64,000 bases of DNA, taken from contig CM069436.1 of assembly GCA_035610365.1 (NCBI GenBank), positions 38,819,117 to 38,883,116 of the forward strand. Direction: 5' to 3'. The first letter of the stretch is position 1, and each line of letters starts with the position of its first letter. Both the position numbers and the translations under genes were made by a program. The DNA comes from Aquatica leii. Its lineage: Eukaryota; Arthropoda; Insecta; Coleoptera; Lampyridae. Below are positions 11,247-24,000 of this stretch, one piece after another. The notes beneath the pieces were generated by a model. The model ran no database searches, was not told where the DNA came from, and saw only the letters and a program-made list of their open reading frames with translations.

Positions 11247-12274
11247 CATTAGTGAAACCTGCTAGTCCATGGGTAAGATACATAAATGTTTCGTACTATT
11301 GTCGTGTTTTGATAAAAGTAAAGTATATCGAATTTTTGGCTTATTTACTGTCGGTGTTTTTTCGATTCTGGTTTGCATGGGTTTTTTGACTATTCATATG
11401 ATCAATACATTCTCGACATAATTAATTTGTGATCTTACATATTAGTAATTTGGCATGAAAACACGGTGTAAAATTGAGATTCTTTACCATTAGTGTTAAC
11501 AACCAACTTTTATTAGGACAAGCCAGAAGTTTTTGTTTTAGTATTGTACTGGTTTTAAAAAAAATATTTTATTTATTATTGTTTTGATTAAAGCTTTTTA
11601 TTTAAACGTTCTAATCATCAATTCTTAGAAATAATGAAGGTTGTCATATTTGTAATCATCATTCTGTAAAAAGTTGGTCTAAAATCTGTACTGTAGATTG
11701 CCCGTACTACTGTCGCAAAATTTTTGACAATTTCTTGATTTGCATTTTATTTTGTCTTCTTTTACAAAGTATATTATACTATATTTTCTTGATGTCTCAT
11801 AATACACTAACGAGCAAAAAAGTTACTATAAAACAGTCATTATTTTTACCGGGATTCTGGTTTTTGGGTTAGCAAACCAATTTTTTAAAGCGTTGAACTT
11901 TTTTTGACAACACAAAGACTCTTAGAAACATTCTTGTAATTTTTGTGTTTATCTTGTATTAACGTTACAGTTCTTGCTACATCCACAGAATTCAAAAGCA
12001 TTATGAATTGTTAGACGAATTCTGCAAACACTGCACGGCGTGACCAAGGAACAGTCAACCAACAAAATGAAAATTAAATAAAAAAATACAGTAAAACGAG
12101 TTAATTTTAGCGTAAATGAATTAGAATGAGCAACAATAACAGATAAGAAATGTTACGAATGACTTTTCTCGAAAAATATATTATTGAGCGCCTATTATAA
12201 TTTACAATTAGTAAGTACAAGCTTAAAACAAAAAATATTTTTTTATTTGTAACAAAGTAATTCGAATGTAAATA
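11247..12274. other. AT-rich intergenic DNA, no gene seen
   Basis: No frame or motif of interest was found, only homopolymer-rich sequence between the DUF7869-like element and a MITE fragment. Confidence 0.5.
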
Positions 12275-12430
12275 CAGTATACGTCGCTTATTAGAATCAC
12301 GAATAATGCTATCAGTTGGGCAATGTTATCACTTTATTAAACAACGAGCCGAACGTATGCTACTATTTAGAAATAACATCGTTTATAGTAATCATAATTT
12401 CGGTTTATGTTATCAATTTTCTTCTCAGGT
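12275..12430 (+). mobile_element. fragment of a TA-flanked MITE family (partner 35578-36124)
   Basis: The fragment starts TA-CAGTATACGTCGCTTATTAG and continues with a body that closely matches the reverse complement of 35940-36124, including ACTTTATTAAA, CGTATGCTACTA and ATCATAATTTCGGTTTATGT. Similarity stops soon after CTATACAT at about 12440, so only one end is present. It is a non-autonomous TA-target element, pogo/Tc1-like by its CAGT end. Confidence 0.7.
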
Positions 12431-13799
12431 TTGTTTCTATACATGAACAATAATCTATTTTGTATTAATTTTTTAGCTGTTTATTATAATTTTTTTTAAG
12501 TTTTTTTGTATCTTATTTAATATTAAATTTTGTGTTGCTTTCTTTCCTTCATGAGATCCAAAATAAAATATTTTTTAATATTTTTCTTTTTTAAAATAGT
12601 CTTGTACGTATTTATTTGTACAGCTTATCCGTTTGTATAAGCTTGTGACATTTTTACATAATACGGGATCGTGCATTTTTTTTGTCTTGTCATGTTTTGT
12701 TCTTTATATATATATTCGTGAACTGTAGTCTAATTTAAACTATAGTTTGTCTCATGTAAAAACACGATCGCATTTGATGTAGCTCCGCTCATTCAAACAG
12801 ATTGTCAGTGGCGTATTGTTTCTTATATCGCATCCTTACGACAATAGAGTCACAACTCAAAAAAACTAGTTTTGGGAAAATGGCGATTAATGTTTTTTCT
12901 TCGTTTTTTATAAATTTTGATTTCTATAAAATGTTAGTTAGCTTATGAAACAAGTTAAACTTCATATTCTACCACAAGATGACGTTTATATGTTCTAAGA
13001 CCAATAAAATACGTTTAGTTATGTCAGTCTTCTTGCAATAAGAACATTTCATTAGTAAGATACGACAGTGTCGATGCAAATTATCGAATTTGTTAATTAT
13101 AACAGTATTCTCCCAAGAACATGCAATAAAATAAGAAATACAACATTTCGTAGTTTTTATTAAGAAAACTTATTTGAGCACATTAAAGGTAAAAATAAAA
13201 AAACACGAATAATTTTTGTTCAAAATCTACAGTAAAAATAGATTTTATAAACAAAACTGAAATAAAACTTTAATAAAATACAATTTTGCACTCTTAGATA
13301 TGTACCAGGTAAGTTCCATTTAACTGCATTGATCCTTTTGTACCTTCTTTCGTTGGTGGTGTTTTCTTTTCCATTTCGTTTTGAGCTCTGTGCACCAGGT
13401 TTCTTTACTCCCTATTTTGCTGTTTTTTTCTATTTAGCTTATTATTTGAACTAAAATTATTGTCATCGCAATTTACTTCGGCACTACAAATTGTAATAAA
13501 CAGAATTTTTAACACAAAGCTTTACCAATGCTTTGTATTTCATAATTGTTATTTGTAGGAGCTCTAGACGCAGCTGGTTAAGATAAATCGTGTTTCATAA
13601 TTTTTTTTAGATCGAAGCTGTTTAAGATCATAGAAATCTTCAAAACCTAATTCAGTGATTTGAAAGGGTTAACCAGTCTTCTTCAAATTTTTAATTAACA
13701 CTGAGCAGAAACATAAATGGGCCCAGATTTTAACGCCTTCTTTTTCTATTTTTCAATTAAAGTCACCCTCATTTTGTGTGTGTGTGTCTCACAGTTTAA
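12431..13799. other. AT-rich intergenic DNA with a short TG microsatellite
   Basis: No gene recognised. A short (TG)n run lies at about 13778-13788. The right part may contain the unrecognisable C-terminal end of the DUF7869-like pseudogene that follows. Confidence 0.4.
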
Positions 13800-14850
13800 A
13801 AATTAATAGTAATAGCCGCAATTTCAATACTGCATTCATAAGAACAGAAATTTGGTCTTATTTTTCCTGAAACAGTTGTCACATTAGAAGATAGCTGCTT
13901 TCTTCTGCTCCAATGTTTCTAAATACTTTAAAACACATGTTCCGATTTCATTTACACCTCTGCTTTGTTCTCCTTCATACCAAGTGAAACAGTTGTCTTT
14001 AGCATTGCCAATATCATAAATGGTTAGATTGTACGTTGCCAATCTCGATTTGTAGTAAAAATTATTTATTTCGCCACAAGGTGTGAAACAGCTTGCTCTC
14101 AGAAGCTTCTTTTTTATTGTTTTTTTTCTGCGTTGATAACGTTTTTTCGCTGATGTGACGTGTGTACTAATTCTCTATTTTCTTCTTCTCATCTTCACTA
14201 CTGTTTTTAAACTGTTTACAGAAACTACATTGGTCCTTTTTTGGCGAGAAGAATGAAATATTTAAATCATTAAAAATTCTAAAGTACATCAGTGATTCCA
14301 GTATGGTTTGTTTTCTGTTCTACAAGACTCAAAATAATCACGGCAAAGATCTGCCAGTGTTTTTCCCCTTCTATGAATTCTTTTGATGTCTGGGCTCGAA
14401 GATAACGCGACTCCATTCTAGGAATGCTCTTGATGGGTTCGACTATCCCTGTTCGAATTGCTTTATCTACTGTCTTGTGTTTTCCTTGTTTACCCTTTTC
14501 CAAAAACCCATCTTTAACAATTTCTATTCTATTTTAAAATAATATGCATTATGTGATTTCTTCCTCCCATCTTCAATTGCTTTTTTTTCAGTTTCCTAAA
14601 TCTTCTTATTTCGGATCTGATCGCTTTCTTGTGTAGTATTTTCCGCACTCTTTTTATGTTTTTTCTCTTCAACAATCACAGCAAGGGTGTCATTTACAAT
14701 CCGTGGAGATGCAATACCGTTTTCTATCTGCTCAGAATTACCCAAAACATTGTTCAAATTATTTTCTTCTATAAACATTCCAGCTTTGTTTACAAATTGA
14801 GGAATATTCAATAGCAATGCTACAACTCGCAATGTAACAGTTTTCACAAT
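13800..14850 (-). pseudogene. decayed DUF7869-like transposase/uncharacterised protein, copy 2
   Basis: On the minus strand an N-terminal frame (14847-14596) is followed by GKQGKHKTVDKAIRTGIVEP and IKSIPRMESRYLRAQTSKEF (14490-14380), FNDLNISFFSPKKDQCSFCK (about 14270-14210), DNCFTWYEGEQSRGVNEIGT continuing into CVLKYL (about 14010-13925), and a DNC motif near 13890. These are the conserved blocks of the same insect family as the 8.9-10.5 kb copy, but from its middle part. The two copies therefore complement each other, and this one belongs to a divergent subfamily. Several stops and frameshifts interrupt it. The repeated E-G-E and DNC blocks look like acidic catalytic positions, but that is inference. 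Confidence 0.6.
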
Positions 14851-15923
14851 ATTTAAGCCACGTTTAAATTGGCTTTCTTGTCTGCCTATATTATTACTTG
14901 GTGTTTTATTTCGTCTAAACAGTTATGTTTATTTTTACCACGTAAATTACGCGCCCAATCTGTTATGCCACTGTTTCAGCAAAAAGAACTCCAATTGTTG
15001 TAGTACCAACTTTGATCGTAAAATAACCAATTCCAGATTTGTAACACTGACACGGTTCTCGCAAGCGTATGATTTATATGTATGTAGACATAAAAACAGA
15101 TTTAAAATATATAAATGTAGATACTGGACTGGAGTTTTAGTTAATATGTTTTTTCTATTGTCTATTTCTTTTTCATTCCACGCGAAGAACAAAAATAGAA
15201 ATTTTTAGGACGACTTCTAGAAGTAGCTGTTACCATTATTAAGATGTTTCTTGCGGCATTTCAAGTTTTTTTTTCTGTTCGTTACGTTAAAAGTGCACAG
15301 AATGCAAAATCTGATTTTATACATTTTACACAGCTAGTATAATTGGTAGTCATGTTTTTATATGACACGAACTCTAACAGTAGATTGTAGTTTTTACAAA
15401 CTTTGTGGTACTTTTTAGATTTTTATTTATAATTTCCTAATTATTTCTTTGTAGTTTCTAAAGTGTACTACTGAATTTTTGATAAAAATATAATTATTCT
15501 TCTGTAATTCTTTTTGTTTTTGCATTTTAGAGTATAGCACGCCTATTGGCATTACCACGTTGTTTTTTGTAGTTTGTATTAGATTAAGTTCTTACGATAA
15601 CTATCTTTTTTTTTCATTTGAATATAAGGGCATATACTTGTGGGTCACTAAAATGTTTGTTTTTGTAATATATTTCTTTTGGCTGAATATTCTACAACAG
15701 TTTGTAGATGTTAGAATGATCGCTACATAATTGCAATTGCTATTTTTAATGGTAAAGTCTGCTACAGCGCCATTTTATTATACTAGTTTTTAGAGTTTGT
15801 TTATTCTTTGTATGTTTTATGTGTTTGTTCTGTCTGTATTTTAACTTTCTTCGTCACAGCGACTAATGAGATACGCTTAGCGCTACTGCCATATCTGAGG
15901 AACACTAACACTTGGAAGCATTG
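14851..15923. other. AT-rich intergenic DNA, no gene seen
   Basis: The frame at 14947-15192 (minus, 81 codons) is probably chance. No repeat boundary was found. Confidence 0.4.
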
Positions 15924-15930
15924 TATAAAA
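15924..15930 (+). promoter_or_regulatory. TATA-box candidate
   Basis: TATAAAA lies about 250 bp upstream of an open ATG-initiated stretch with a splice donor at its end. In AT-rich DNA the word is frequent, so support is weak. Confidence 0.2.
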
Positions 15931-16177
15931 TAGCAGTGTTATTCTGAAGTAAATGGTGAGATGCAGTGCAGATATTTTTCTGCTAGTATTTAGTACTGTA
16001 ATTTACTATGCTGGTTTCTCTTTGGATATCTCATTTCTTCGGTGCCACCGGTACGTGACAAGGTTTCTTCGATCCACCAACAAAAAGTAAACGTAACTTT
16101 ATTGTTTTAATAAATTTGTAATAAGTGATATTCATTCTGACAAAATTAAAGAAACGTACTTAATTGGGATTAATCAA

Positions 16178-16263
16178 ATGCAACTGTTTTTGCCATCAGC
16201 ATTTGCTGCAAGAGCTTACCAGACTTTGCAATCAAAAGCTTTGCAATTGTTTGTACATGATAG
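16178..16263 (+). other. candidate 5' coding exon with consensus donor
   Basis: An ATG at 16178 opens a frame that reads MQLFLPSAFAARAYQTLQSK and eight more residues, and runs straight into a GTGAGT donor at 16264. The translation is alanine-rich and helix-like, as are some teashirt-family N-termini. It leaves two bases at the splice site, whereas the visible tiptop/teashirt exon at 21016 needs one. It therefore cannot join directly to that exon. It could belong to another transcript, need an intermediate exon, or be chance. Confidence 0.2.
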
Positions 16264-16769
16264 GTGAGTTATTGTAACTGCAACTATTAGACTATAGTAA
16301 TTTTTTTTGTCGTTTCGTAAAGTTTTACAGAAACGATACTAGATTAGTGTTTTTTTTTTAAATAAAATTAATAATATTGTGACTTTAAAATGTCGTGGAT
16401 GTGATGCTTTCATTTCCCAAAAACTTAAAATGAACAAAATAAAAAGTGGGATAGTACATTTAAATTTAAAAATTAGAGGAAACTCAATTACTGATTTGTA
16501 TTATTTATATATATTAAACTCTGTTAACAAGTATGAATGCTAGATTTTACTTTTTTTTATTACCTATCTGTTAAATATGTATCAATTAAAAGATAATTTA
16601 AGGTAAAATTTAGTAAAACACGTATTTTCAATGAGTTTTCCTTAATGGTCTTTTACTATTTCTGATTTAATTAATCAATCTCAATTGCGCACTATCCTGA
16701 TTGTGTTTTATAGTAAAAATTTAAAAATACACGTCATTGTTTGTCAAGACGAACCAAATATCCTAAATC

Positions 16770-16985
16770 AATAAGGTCAGGTCAGGTGCGTCCTACACAA
16801 ACACAACTAAAAGCAGTCTGCTGTCCACCGTGAGAGATGTGTACCTGTCCAACGGCCCACTTACTATTGATTTATTGTAATTATGTATTATCACGGTATG
16901 GGCGCATCCATCTTAACTCAATGCGTCACTGTCACACTGCTTCAGCTGCTTGTTAAAACACGATGGACAACACCGACATCATCTC
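16770..16985. promoter_or_regulatory. GC-richer island 1 upstream of tiptop/teashirt
   Basis: The island stands out from the AT-rich background. It contains overlapping AGGTCA half-sites (AAGGTCAGGTCAGGTG), which also create a CAGGTG E-box, plus a CAGCTG E-box at about 16942. No open frame explains it. It could be an enhancer in a long 5' intron or upstream region. Confidence 0.3.
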
Positions 16986-17544
16986 TACTATAATGACTCT
17001 AAAAAGAAAAAAAAACCATATTTTAATTAAAAAGATTTCCTTATCAAGCGTGGGAGGTCAAGCTTAATTACGATTTAAATTAATTATATCAACCTTTTAT
17101 TTATTTAGAAAATTACTACATCTGTTGAATTTGGTCGAATGAAGGAAATCGTACTGACAAATAATATAAAATTGCGCTAATTTATTAGAATTTATTTTTG
17201 TTAGTCCGACTTCTTTTTTACCGATTGAGCAAGCTGTTGTCATCACATTGAGTCTTATTTTCCAATCTAATAATAGTTTCCGATTTACCAACTCTATGTG
17301 TAATGACTTGTGATCAAATAGAGACTTAAACTGATTTTTCTTTTGTGGAATTGATATATTTGAAAAACAATTACGTTTATACCACGAACCCCTTTGTGCC
17401 TTCAAGCGTCGTAAGAACTTTGCAGCCGTGGGCGTTGCTACTTTGCTTTTATAACGTAAAATAATAAAAAAGAGGTTATTTAACGTAACTTAAAAAATGA
17501 TATTACTGGCACAATAAAGAAGAAAATTAAAAAGAATTTTTTTC

Positions 17545-17720
17545 TGACGTCCATCTCTGTTTCTCATCACCTCACCTGCCCGTTAAAACAAGCGATTCAT
17601 CCACAATGAGAGCTGTCACTCATCATCTACAGCTTCTTCCCCTCGCCCACACACAGACCTTTTCAATCTGTCTCAGTCAACTTTTGTTCATCGTGTCTCC
17701 TTATTATTGCACTTCATTGT
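17545..17720. promoter_or_regulatory. GC-richer island 2 upstream of tiptop/teashirt
   Basis: A stretch of non-repetitive, pyrimidine-rich sequence with CACCTCACCTG (E-box/Snail-type words) and a CACACACAG run. No coding frame or transposon end was seen. Confidence 0.25.
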
Positions 17721-18879
17721 CAGTTGCAGACTCACGGAAAATTAAAATTCTTTAGCTTAATTTTTCTAAATTGATTAATGAAAATGCTGATTGATTTTGA
17801 TTGAGTATTAAATTTTATTATTAATGATTATAACGTTTCAGTTTAACAATATATCGCTACAAGTCGTAATTGATTCATTCTCGCGAGCTTATTTTCTTTT
17901 ATTTTTGTGAAATTAATGCGTTATTAGTTGATTATCTTTTATTTATATTAGTATTATTAACCTGAAAAAAATTCAAATTCATTACTTAAACGCTATGCAA
18001 GTGCTCTTTAGTTATGAAAAACCTTGTCGAGTTTTTTAGAAACACTTTTATCACATCGATAATAACCATCATGAATGTTCTGACAAACATTTTGGAAAAC
18101 AGTTATTAATTAGCCACCAATTATACCATTTTTGGTATTGCAAAGAAAATTGGAAATAATTAAATTATTTTATTTTGGCTGTTTCTTCTTACTCTAGAAA
18201 CAATCGAACGTTGAAATCGAAAATCGGTTGCTTCATAGTATCGATTAAACCGACATATTGTTAGTACAAAAATATTTTTACAGTTAATTCAGGAAATCTG
18301 AATGTTCTCATAATTAATTAGAAAATTGCTGACTTTAAAGAACAGGTTTAGATAATTTAGTAGATCACCTAACTTTCATTCATCTTAACTTTGATCTACT
18401 AGCCAAACGATAAACAGTCGCCGTTTTGATCAGTAATTACGTAGTCCACGCATAAAAATTAATCGCTATCTAATTACAAGATTTAAAATTGTAGAATGCA
18501 CTAATTAGTAACTTTGTTGAAATTTTTCAATTGATAAACATAAAGACAGGTTAGTGTGAATTGATCGTTCGCTTTAGAGTAAAGCAATAAATAATAAGTT
18601 GTATTAAAAATAAGGGAAGTGTCTACTGCAACGAAATTACGTTAATTTAATTTCGGTTAGTTTGAGAAATAAATAAAAGTAAAACTTGGCATATAGAAAA
18701 TATTCAGAATTATTTACTTTTTGTAATTTGTCAAATCGAATTAATCTTTTTAACGATTATGAATTTTCGTGGCATTTTTTCTACGTTTAAATTAAATAAA
18801 CAATCGATATGTAGCGGGTGTAAGAAAACTTCATTAAAGGTGTCTGGGTTCGATTACTACATAAGGTCGAAATAAGATT

Positions 18880-19010
18880 TCTCACCTCTGCCTCAGGAAG
18901 TAGTTTCCGCAACACCATCAGCCAAACGGTCCGACAGTTCGCTCCCCCAAGACCTGCCTCAGCGCCCGCAATAATCAACTGCTGTGGCTTGCATACCAAC
19001 CACATCTACT
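18880..19010. promoter_or_regulatory. GC-richer island 3 upstream of tiptop/teashirt
   Basis: About 130 bp of balanced base composition between AT-rich flanks. Frames cross it on both strands (18787-19005 minus, 18984-19193 plus), but neither has a recognisable motif. Confidence 0.25.
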
Positions 19011-19539
19011 AAATATCAACTTCCCTTACGAATGCTGAAAGCTTTACAGAAACGGACTAGTGCTGAAAAGTCTTTGTTTCTTTTTTTTTTAATAAAAATT
19101 TCGTTTCAGCAAATAACGGTAAATGATGAAAAATTATTTTCTTTAATAACAGAGTTATTTGATTGCACTCGTAAAATTATGTTACTCACGTAATATGACG
19201 CGACCTCAATTTATCGCCGAAATTCCATTCACTTGAAATCTATTTGAATGCATTTATGAATGTAAAATCGAATACGAAATATCGGTTTTTTTGTGAAATT
19301 ACGTAGAAAAGATATGAGGGGGATTGAGGAAAATGTAAAGTTTGTTGGAGATAACATTATTTTAAATTTCGTGCGCGTTAAAAATTTTGTACTTTCTGCT
19401 ATTTAGAAATTAATATAATTTACAAATATTATGCGGTTTAGTCGGAAAATATCCCCAGATAGCACATTTCTTGCTTAAGCAGTGGAGCAATTTGGATAAT
19501 TGGCTTGAGGCATAATGGCACTAATAAGTTTGTATATAG

Positions 19540-19830
19540 AGCGGAAACTGCAGTCCGCCGAGCCATCTCGCGTTTAATTCCTTTATTATGACTCCTTCTA
19601 GATTTATGGACCATTGTCTTTCATTTCAACATATATTTCTTGTCGTGCCTGTCCCGTATAAGGCTGGCATCTGCATGCTATGCCCGTATCTCACAAAGAC
19701 AGCAAGAATAGTATTTATACTCGTTCCCGGTTTTAATACCGCTTATCAGAAAGTCTTGTCCGTCACACACACCTGCAATCCTGGACTGGTTGCAATTAAT
19801 TCCCGGAATCTGCAAAAAGTATAAGCACGA
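19540..19830. promoter_or_regulatory. GC-richer island 4 upstream of tiptop/teashirt
   Basis: Balanced-composition, non-repetitive sequence. A 78-codon frame (19588-19824) crosses it but shows no family motif. It is the longest of the islands near the gene. Confidence 0.25.
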
Positions 19831-20039
19831 GTAACTCAGTATATAGCAACGATCGTATCTGATTATTGCTAATGAATGTGCGACTCAAAACTCGTGCGTT
19901 CGATCTGATCGCACCAATTTATGTAAAACTGAAGTTGCACTTTTAGTTCTCCATGCACGGCGATTTCAGATTTGCCATGTAACTGCTGCTTAACATGAAC
20001 AATTTGTTGATAGCATCTTAAGTAACTAGGACTATGTTT

Positions 20040-20260
20040 CATTAGATCCCTATGTCGGGGATTGCTTCTTGACATTTGTTCCACCAAGTGTTAGTATGTG
20101 GCAAGGCGGGCCGTAACCGGTCTGAATGTCTTCAGTAGACCAATATAAACATCTTGATGTCAACTCCCGTGCGGCTCTCGCACTCCCCGGGAGGTCTGCA
20201 AAAGGTCGTTCGCGGAGGGACAAGCGACCAGAGGCGTGCACGTATGTCTCAAAGCTGTCC
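20040..20260. promoter_or_regulatory. GC-rich island 5 just upstream of tiptop/teashirt
   Basis: This is the most GC-rich non-coding stretch near the gene (it contains CTCCCCGGGAGG and several CpG). Four overlapping short frames on both strands reflect lack of A/T stops rather than coding. It lies about 0.75 kb from the visible exon, inside what is probably the upstream intron. It could be a CpG-containing promoter, an enhancer or an unrecognised non-coding exon. Confidence 0.3.
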
Positions 20261-21015
20261 AAACACGGACCAACAATGAACAATAGCTACATAAATCAAT
20301 GTAATTAGTTTCAGGAAAGCTGCTGTATCTACATGTTAGGCAAAGAAGAGAAACCATTGGTCAGCAAAATGCGTTTCTTACGACGTTACTCCGCCTTTTC
20401 TTAAATATTGCTACAATCGTCTTATACACACTTAAGACGTTTTAAAAACGATTTCTGAATCCTTATTGTTATTAATCACTCGAAAAATTTCAATTCTGCG
20501 TTAAACATTAATAAAACAAAAAATTATGCTTTAATAAAATTGCTGACGTTTAGACAGACGATGACCATTAGATTCATTTTTAATATACAATTTAATTAAC
20601 ATTATAGAATTTAGTTGAAAATGAGAAATTATATATACGGGCAGAACTTCTGAAAATATCTCAAAATGAAATCGCTTTTGGTATCATCACGAGTTTCAAA
20701 CAATGTTGTAATCAAATGTCGGGTAGATATTTGCTCGCTTTATTTAATTTTATCACATTTCTCAATCGCATTTGCTGACAATAAGGCATGTTGTTTCCTG
20801 CCTCTTTCGTACTTTGTTAATGAAGTTGAATTTTGATTGACAAGCTCCAAAGAATTCGATAACGATCGTGACAGTATTGTTTCGTACTATTCTATAGAAG
20901 AACGAAATTGTACGGAAAATTTTGTTTTCATAAATTTATTATTGTTCAATCAATAAAGTGTATTTTGTTTGCTGTGTTATCGTTCACTTACAATTAAGAT
21001 TTTATATTGTTACAG
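20261..21015 (+). other. 3' end of the upstream intron of tiptop/teashirt
   Basis: AT-rich sequence ending in a pyrimidine-containing acceptor TATTGTTACAG at 21005-21015. The open frame from 20958 begins at GTG inside this intron and is not a start. Confidence 0.6.
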
Positions 21016-24000
21016 GGGAAGGGGAAGGAGAGGGTTCGCCCGATGACAACGAAAAGGTCGATGCCGATGACGAATCAGGCACAATGACACCTAATTCTGC
21101 AGCTTCCCCTGCGCCCGGTGGAGATGAAGCTTCTTCGCCACCTCCTGGTGCTTTACTATCGCCAAAGAGTACTCATTCCGTTGGAAACGAATCGAATCAT
21201 CAAGCTTTAGAAAAGTAAGTATCTTATTTCCGAATTTACTCAAAGCAAAAATAATTTTTAAAATACAATTTTCATATAGTTAATTTCAATTAATAAAAAT
21301 TTGAGAGGTGCTTAGATAAAAATAACACTTACGTTTATTTACAGGGATCAAACAAGCCCCCGTTGTAATTCACACGAATCGGCAGAATCATCAATACCTC
21401 CGAGATGTTTATCAGACGAATCTTTGTATTCTGATCGAGGCGATCTTCGAGGTCTTTCTTTATCCGGAACGTCACTTAGCCCAATTGGAGTAGCACTTCC
21501 TCCGACGTTACCGGTAGCTGCAGCCGCTGCGCTTTTACCCCCACAGTCGGCAGCTATGGCGGCATACCTCAACGCAGCTGCGGCAGCAGCGCAGCATTCG
21601 CATAGATTAATGATGACTTCGCCCTTACCATCGTACAACCGAGTGTCCGCATCGCCATTGATATCGTCATCGTCACCACCATCTGGCATGAACCTCCCTA
21701 GTACGTCGCCGATACCTGATACACTGACATCTTTATCCAGTGCCGGTATCTTAGACTTCAGCAAACGAACGTTGAAGAACGATTCGGATGACTCCGATGC
21801 AAACGTAATGAACCTTAGTAAAGTAGATGCGATGCCATCTAGCGAACCTCATTTTAATAGTCCATTAGATTTATCGGTTACAAATAGAAAGAGGGGTTCA
21901 GAGGAAATCGAATCTCAACCTAGTCTGCGGAAACAACGAACCGCCGATTATAAATCACCGCTACTATCTCAATGGGCTTCTCCAATAGCTGCACCGCATT
22001 TGCCGTATTTTGCAGCAGCAGTCGCCGCAGCAAATCTTTCGCCTAAAACGAATGCTATCACCGATGCGTGGAATGGAAAACTTAAATATGGCGCAGCGAC
22101 TCCTAGCGACGCTACAAAAGCGCTAGAAAAAATGAGCGAACTTAGCAAGTTAGGAGGAGAAGATTTGTTTCGTTCTATTGCTAATACGGGTGTTTCGGTA
22201 AATTCAAATAGCCGACATAGTGCTTGGCAGTCGCACTGGTTGAATAAAGGTGCGGAACAAGCTAAAGATGTGCTAAAATGTGTTTGGTGTAAACAAAGTT
22301 TTCCTAGCTTAGCGGCAATGACTACTCATATGAAGGAAGCTAAGCATTGTGGTGTAAACGTCCCAGTGTCGTCAGTGCAATCTCAAAATTTACCACCACA
22401 GCCGCCGATCTCATCGCCATCTTCAAATGCAAGCTCTGGTGTTTCTTCAACTTCTAGTTCTAATAAACCAAATCAATCCGATTTGAATTTACTTATAAAA
22501 GAGACTATGCCACTACCTCGAAAACTTGTGCGCGGTCAAGACGTGTGGCTTGGCAAAGGAGCCGAGCAAACGCGACAAATACTCAAGTGCATGTGGTGTG
22601 GACAAAGTTTTAGGTCTTTAGCGGAAATGACTAGTCATATGCAACAAACACAACATTACACGAATATAATTTCTCAAGAACAAATAATTTCGTGGAAATC
22701 TTCAGATGATTCGAAAGGTGGTGGAGGCCCTGGTAACGGTAACGCCTCTAGTGGTAGTGCGGGTAGTGCAAATAGTCACGTTAGTGCTGTACTGACATGT
22801 AAAGTGTGTGACCAAGCTTTTAGTTCTCTAAAAGAACTCAGTAATCATATGGTTAAAAACTCACATTATAAAGAACACATCATGCGTTCTATTACCGACG
22901 GCGGAAGGCGTAGGCAGACTCGGGAAAAACGAAAAAAATCTTTACCCGTCAGAAAATTATTAGAGCTAGAAAGAGCGCAACACGAGTTTAAAAATGGAGA
23001 TACGGCAAGTATTCTCGGCAAAGCTTCGAGCGCCGGAAGAATTACTTGCGAAAAATGTGGCGATAAAATTGATACGTCATTATTTGTTGATCATATACGA
23101 CAGTGCGTTGGTGGAGGTGCTTTAGGGAGCAGCCAACGCAACTTTTTAAAAAGTGCTTTACTGTCAAATAGCATTTTACCGCCGGAAAACCTGTTAGATT
23201 CTGGTTCAAACGTAAATAGAGAAAACGGAAAAAATAACGAATCTCCTTCGACACCTATACATCAATCACCTAACGATGTTACTTCTGGTAAAAGATCTTC
23301 TACGCCGGAGAACAACAATGGTTCGTCTCCTTCAGTTCTAAATGCGATAGAAAAACTAATCGAAAAAAGTTTTGATTCTCGAACTAGACAGAATTCTAGT
23401 TACGCTAGCCACGGACCGGCAACAGCTCCTATGGGTTCTAGTATACTTAAACGATTGGGCATAGACGAAAGCGTAGATTATACGAAACCTTTAGTAGATG
23501 CCCAAACTATGAATTTGTTGCGGAGTTATCACCAACAGCAAAGTCATCATTATTCAAAACGCGAACGTAGTGGTAGTGAATCAAGTTCTATTTCTGAACG
23601 TGGTAGTAGAGTTGACGCTCTCACGCCCGAAAGAAAAGTTGAATCGTCGTCGCACCATCCCATTACGTCTACTCCAAGATCAACGCCTGATAAAAGAGAT
23701 AAATCGCCGTGTTCGGAAAAAACCAGTTACGAAAATAAATCTGATGGAGAGATATCGATTAAAAAAGAATTAGAAGATGGAGATGAAGAAAAGTCTCAGA
23801 ACGTATGTGTAAAGCGAGAGGTTCCGGATAGCAGTGATGATTTTGAAAGGAGTACGTTCAATAACGTTCGAACGTCTAAGCGGCACGCGGATATAAAGGA
23901 GGATCTAGACGGAGATCAAAAAAAGATTAGTGACGGACTAAGAGGCAGTCCTGTCAGTAGTCCACAGCGTCAATCAATGTCTGCCGATGTTGGGAATGTA

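Noticed and set aside
20050..20357. Three overlapping frames in the GC-rich block
   Set aside because: Absence of stops follows from GC richness; frames on both strands overlap and none matches a family.
20958..21015. In-frame start upstream of the tiptop/teashirt exon
   Set aside because: The frame begins at GTG, and the segment ends in a good acceptor (TTGTTACAG); it is intron sequence.
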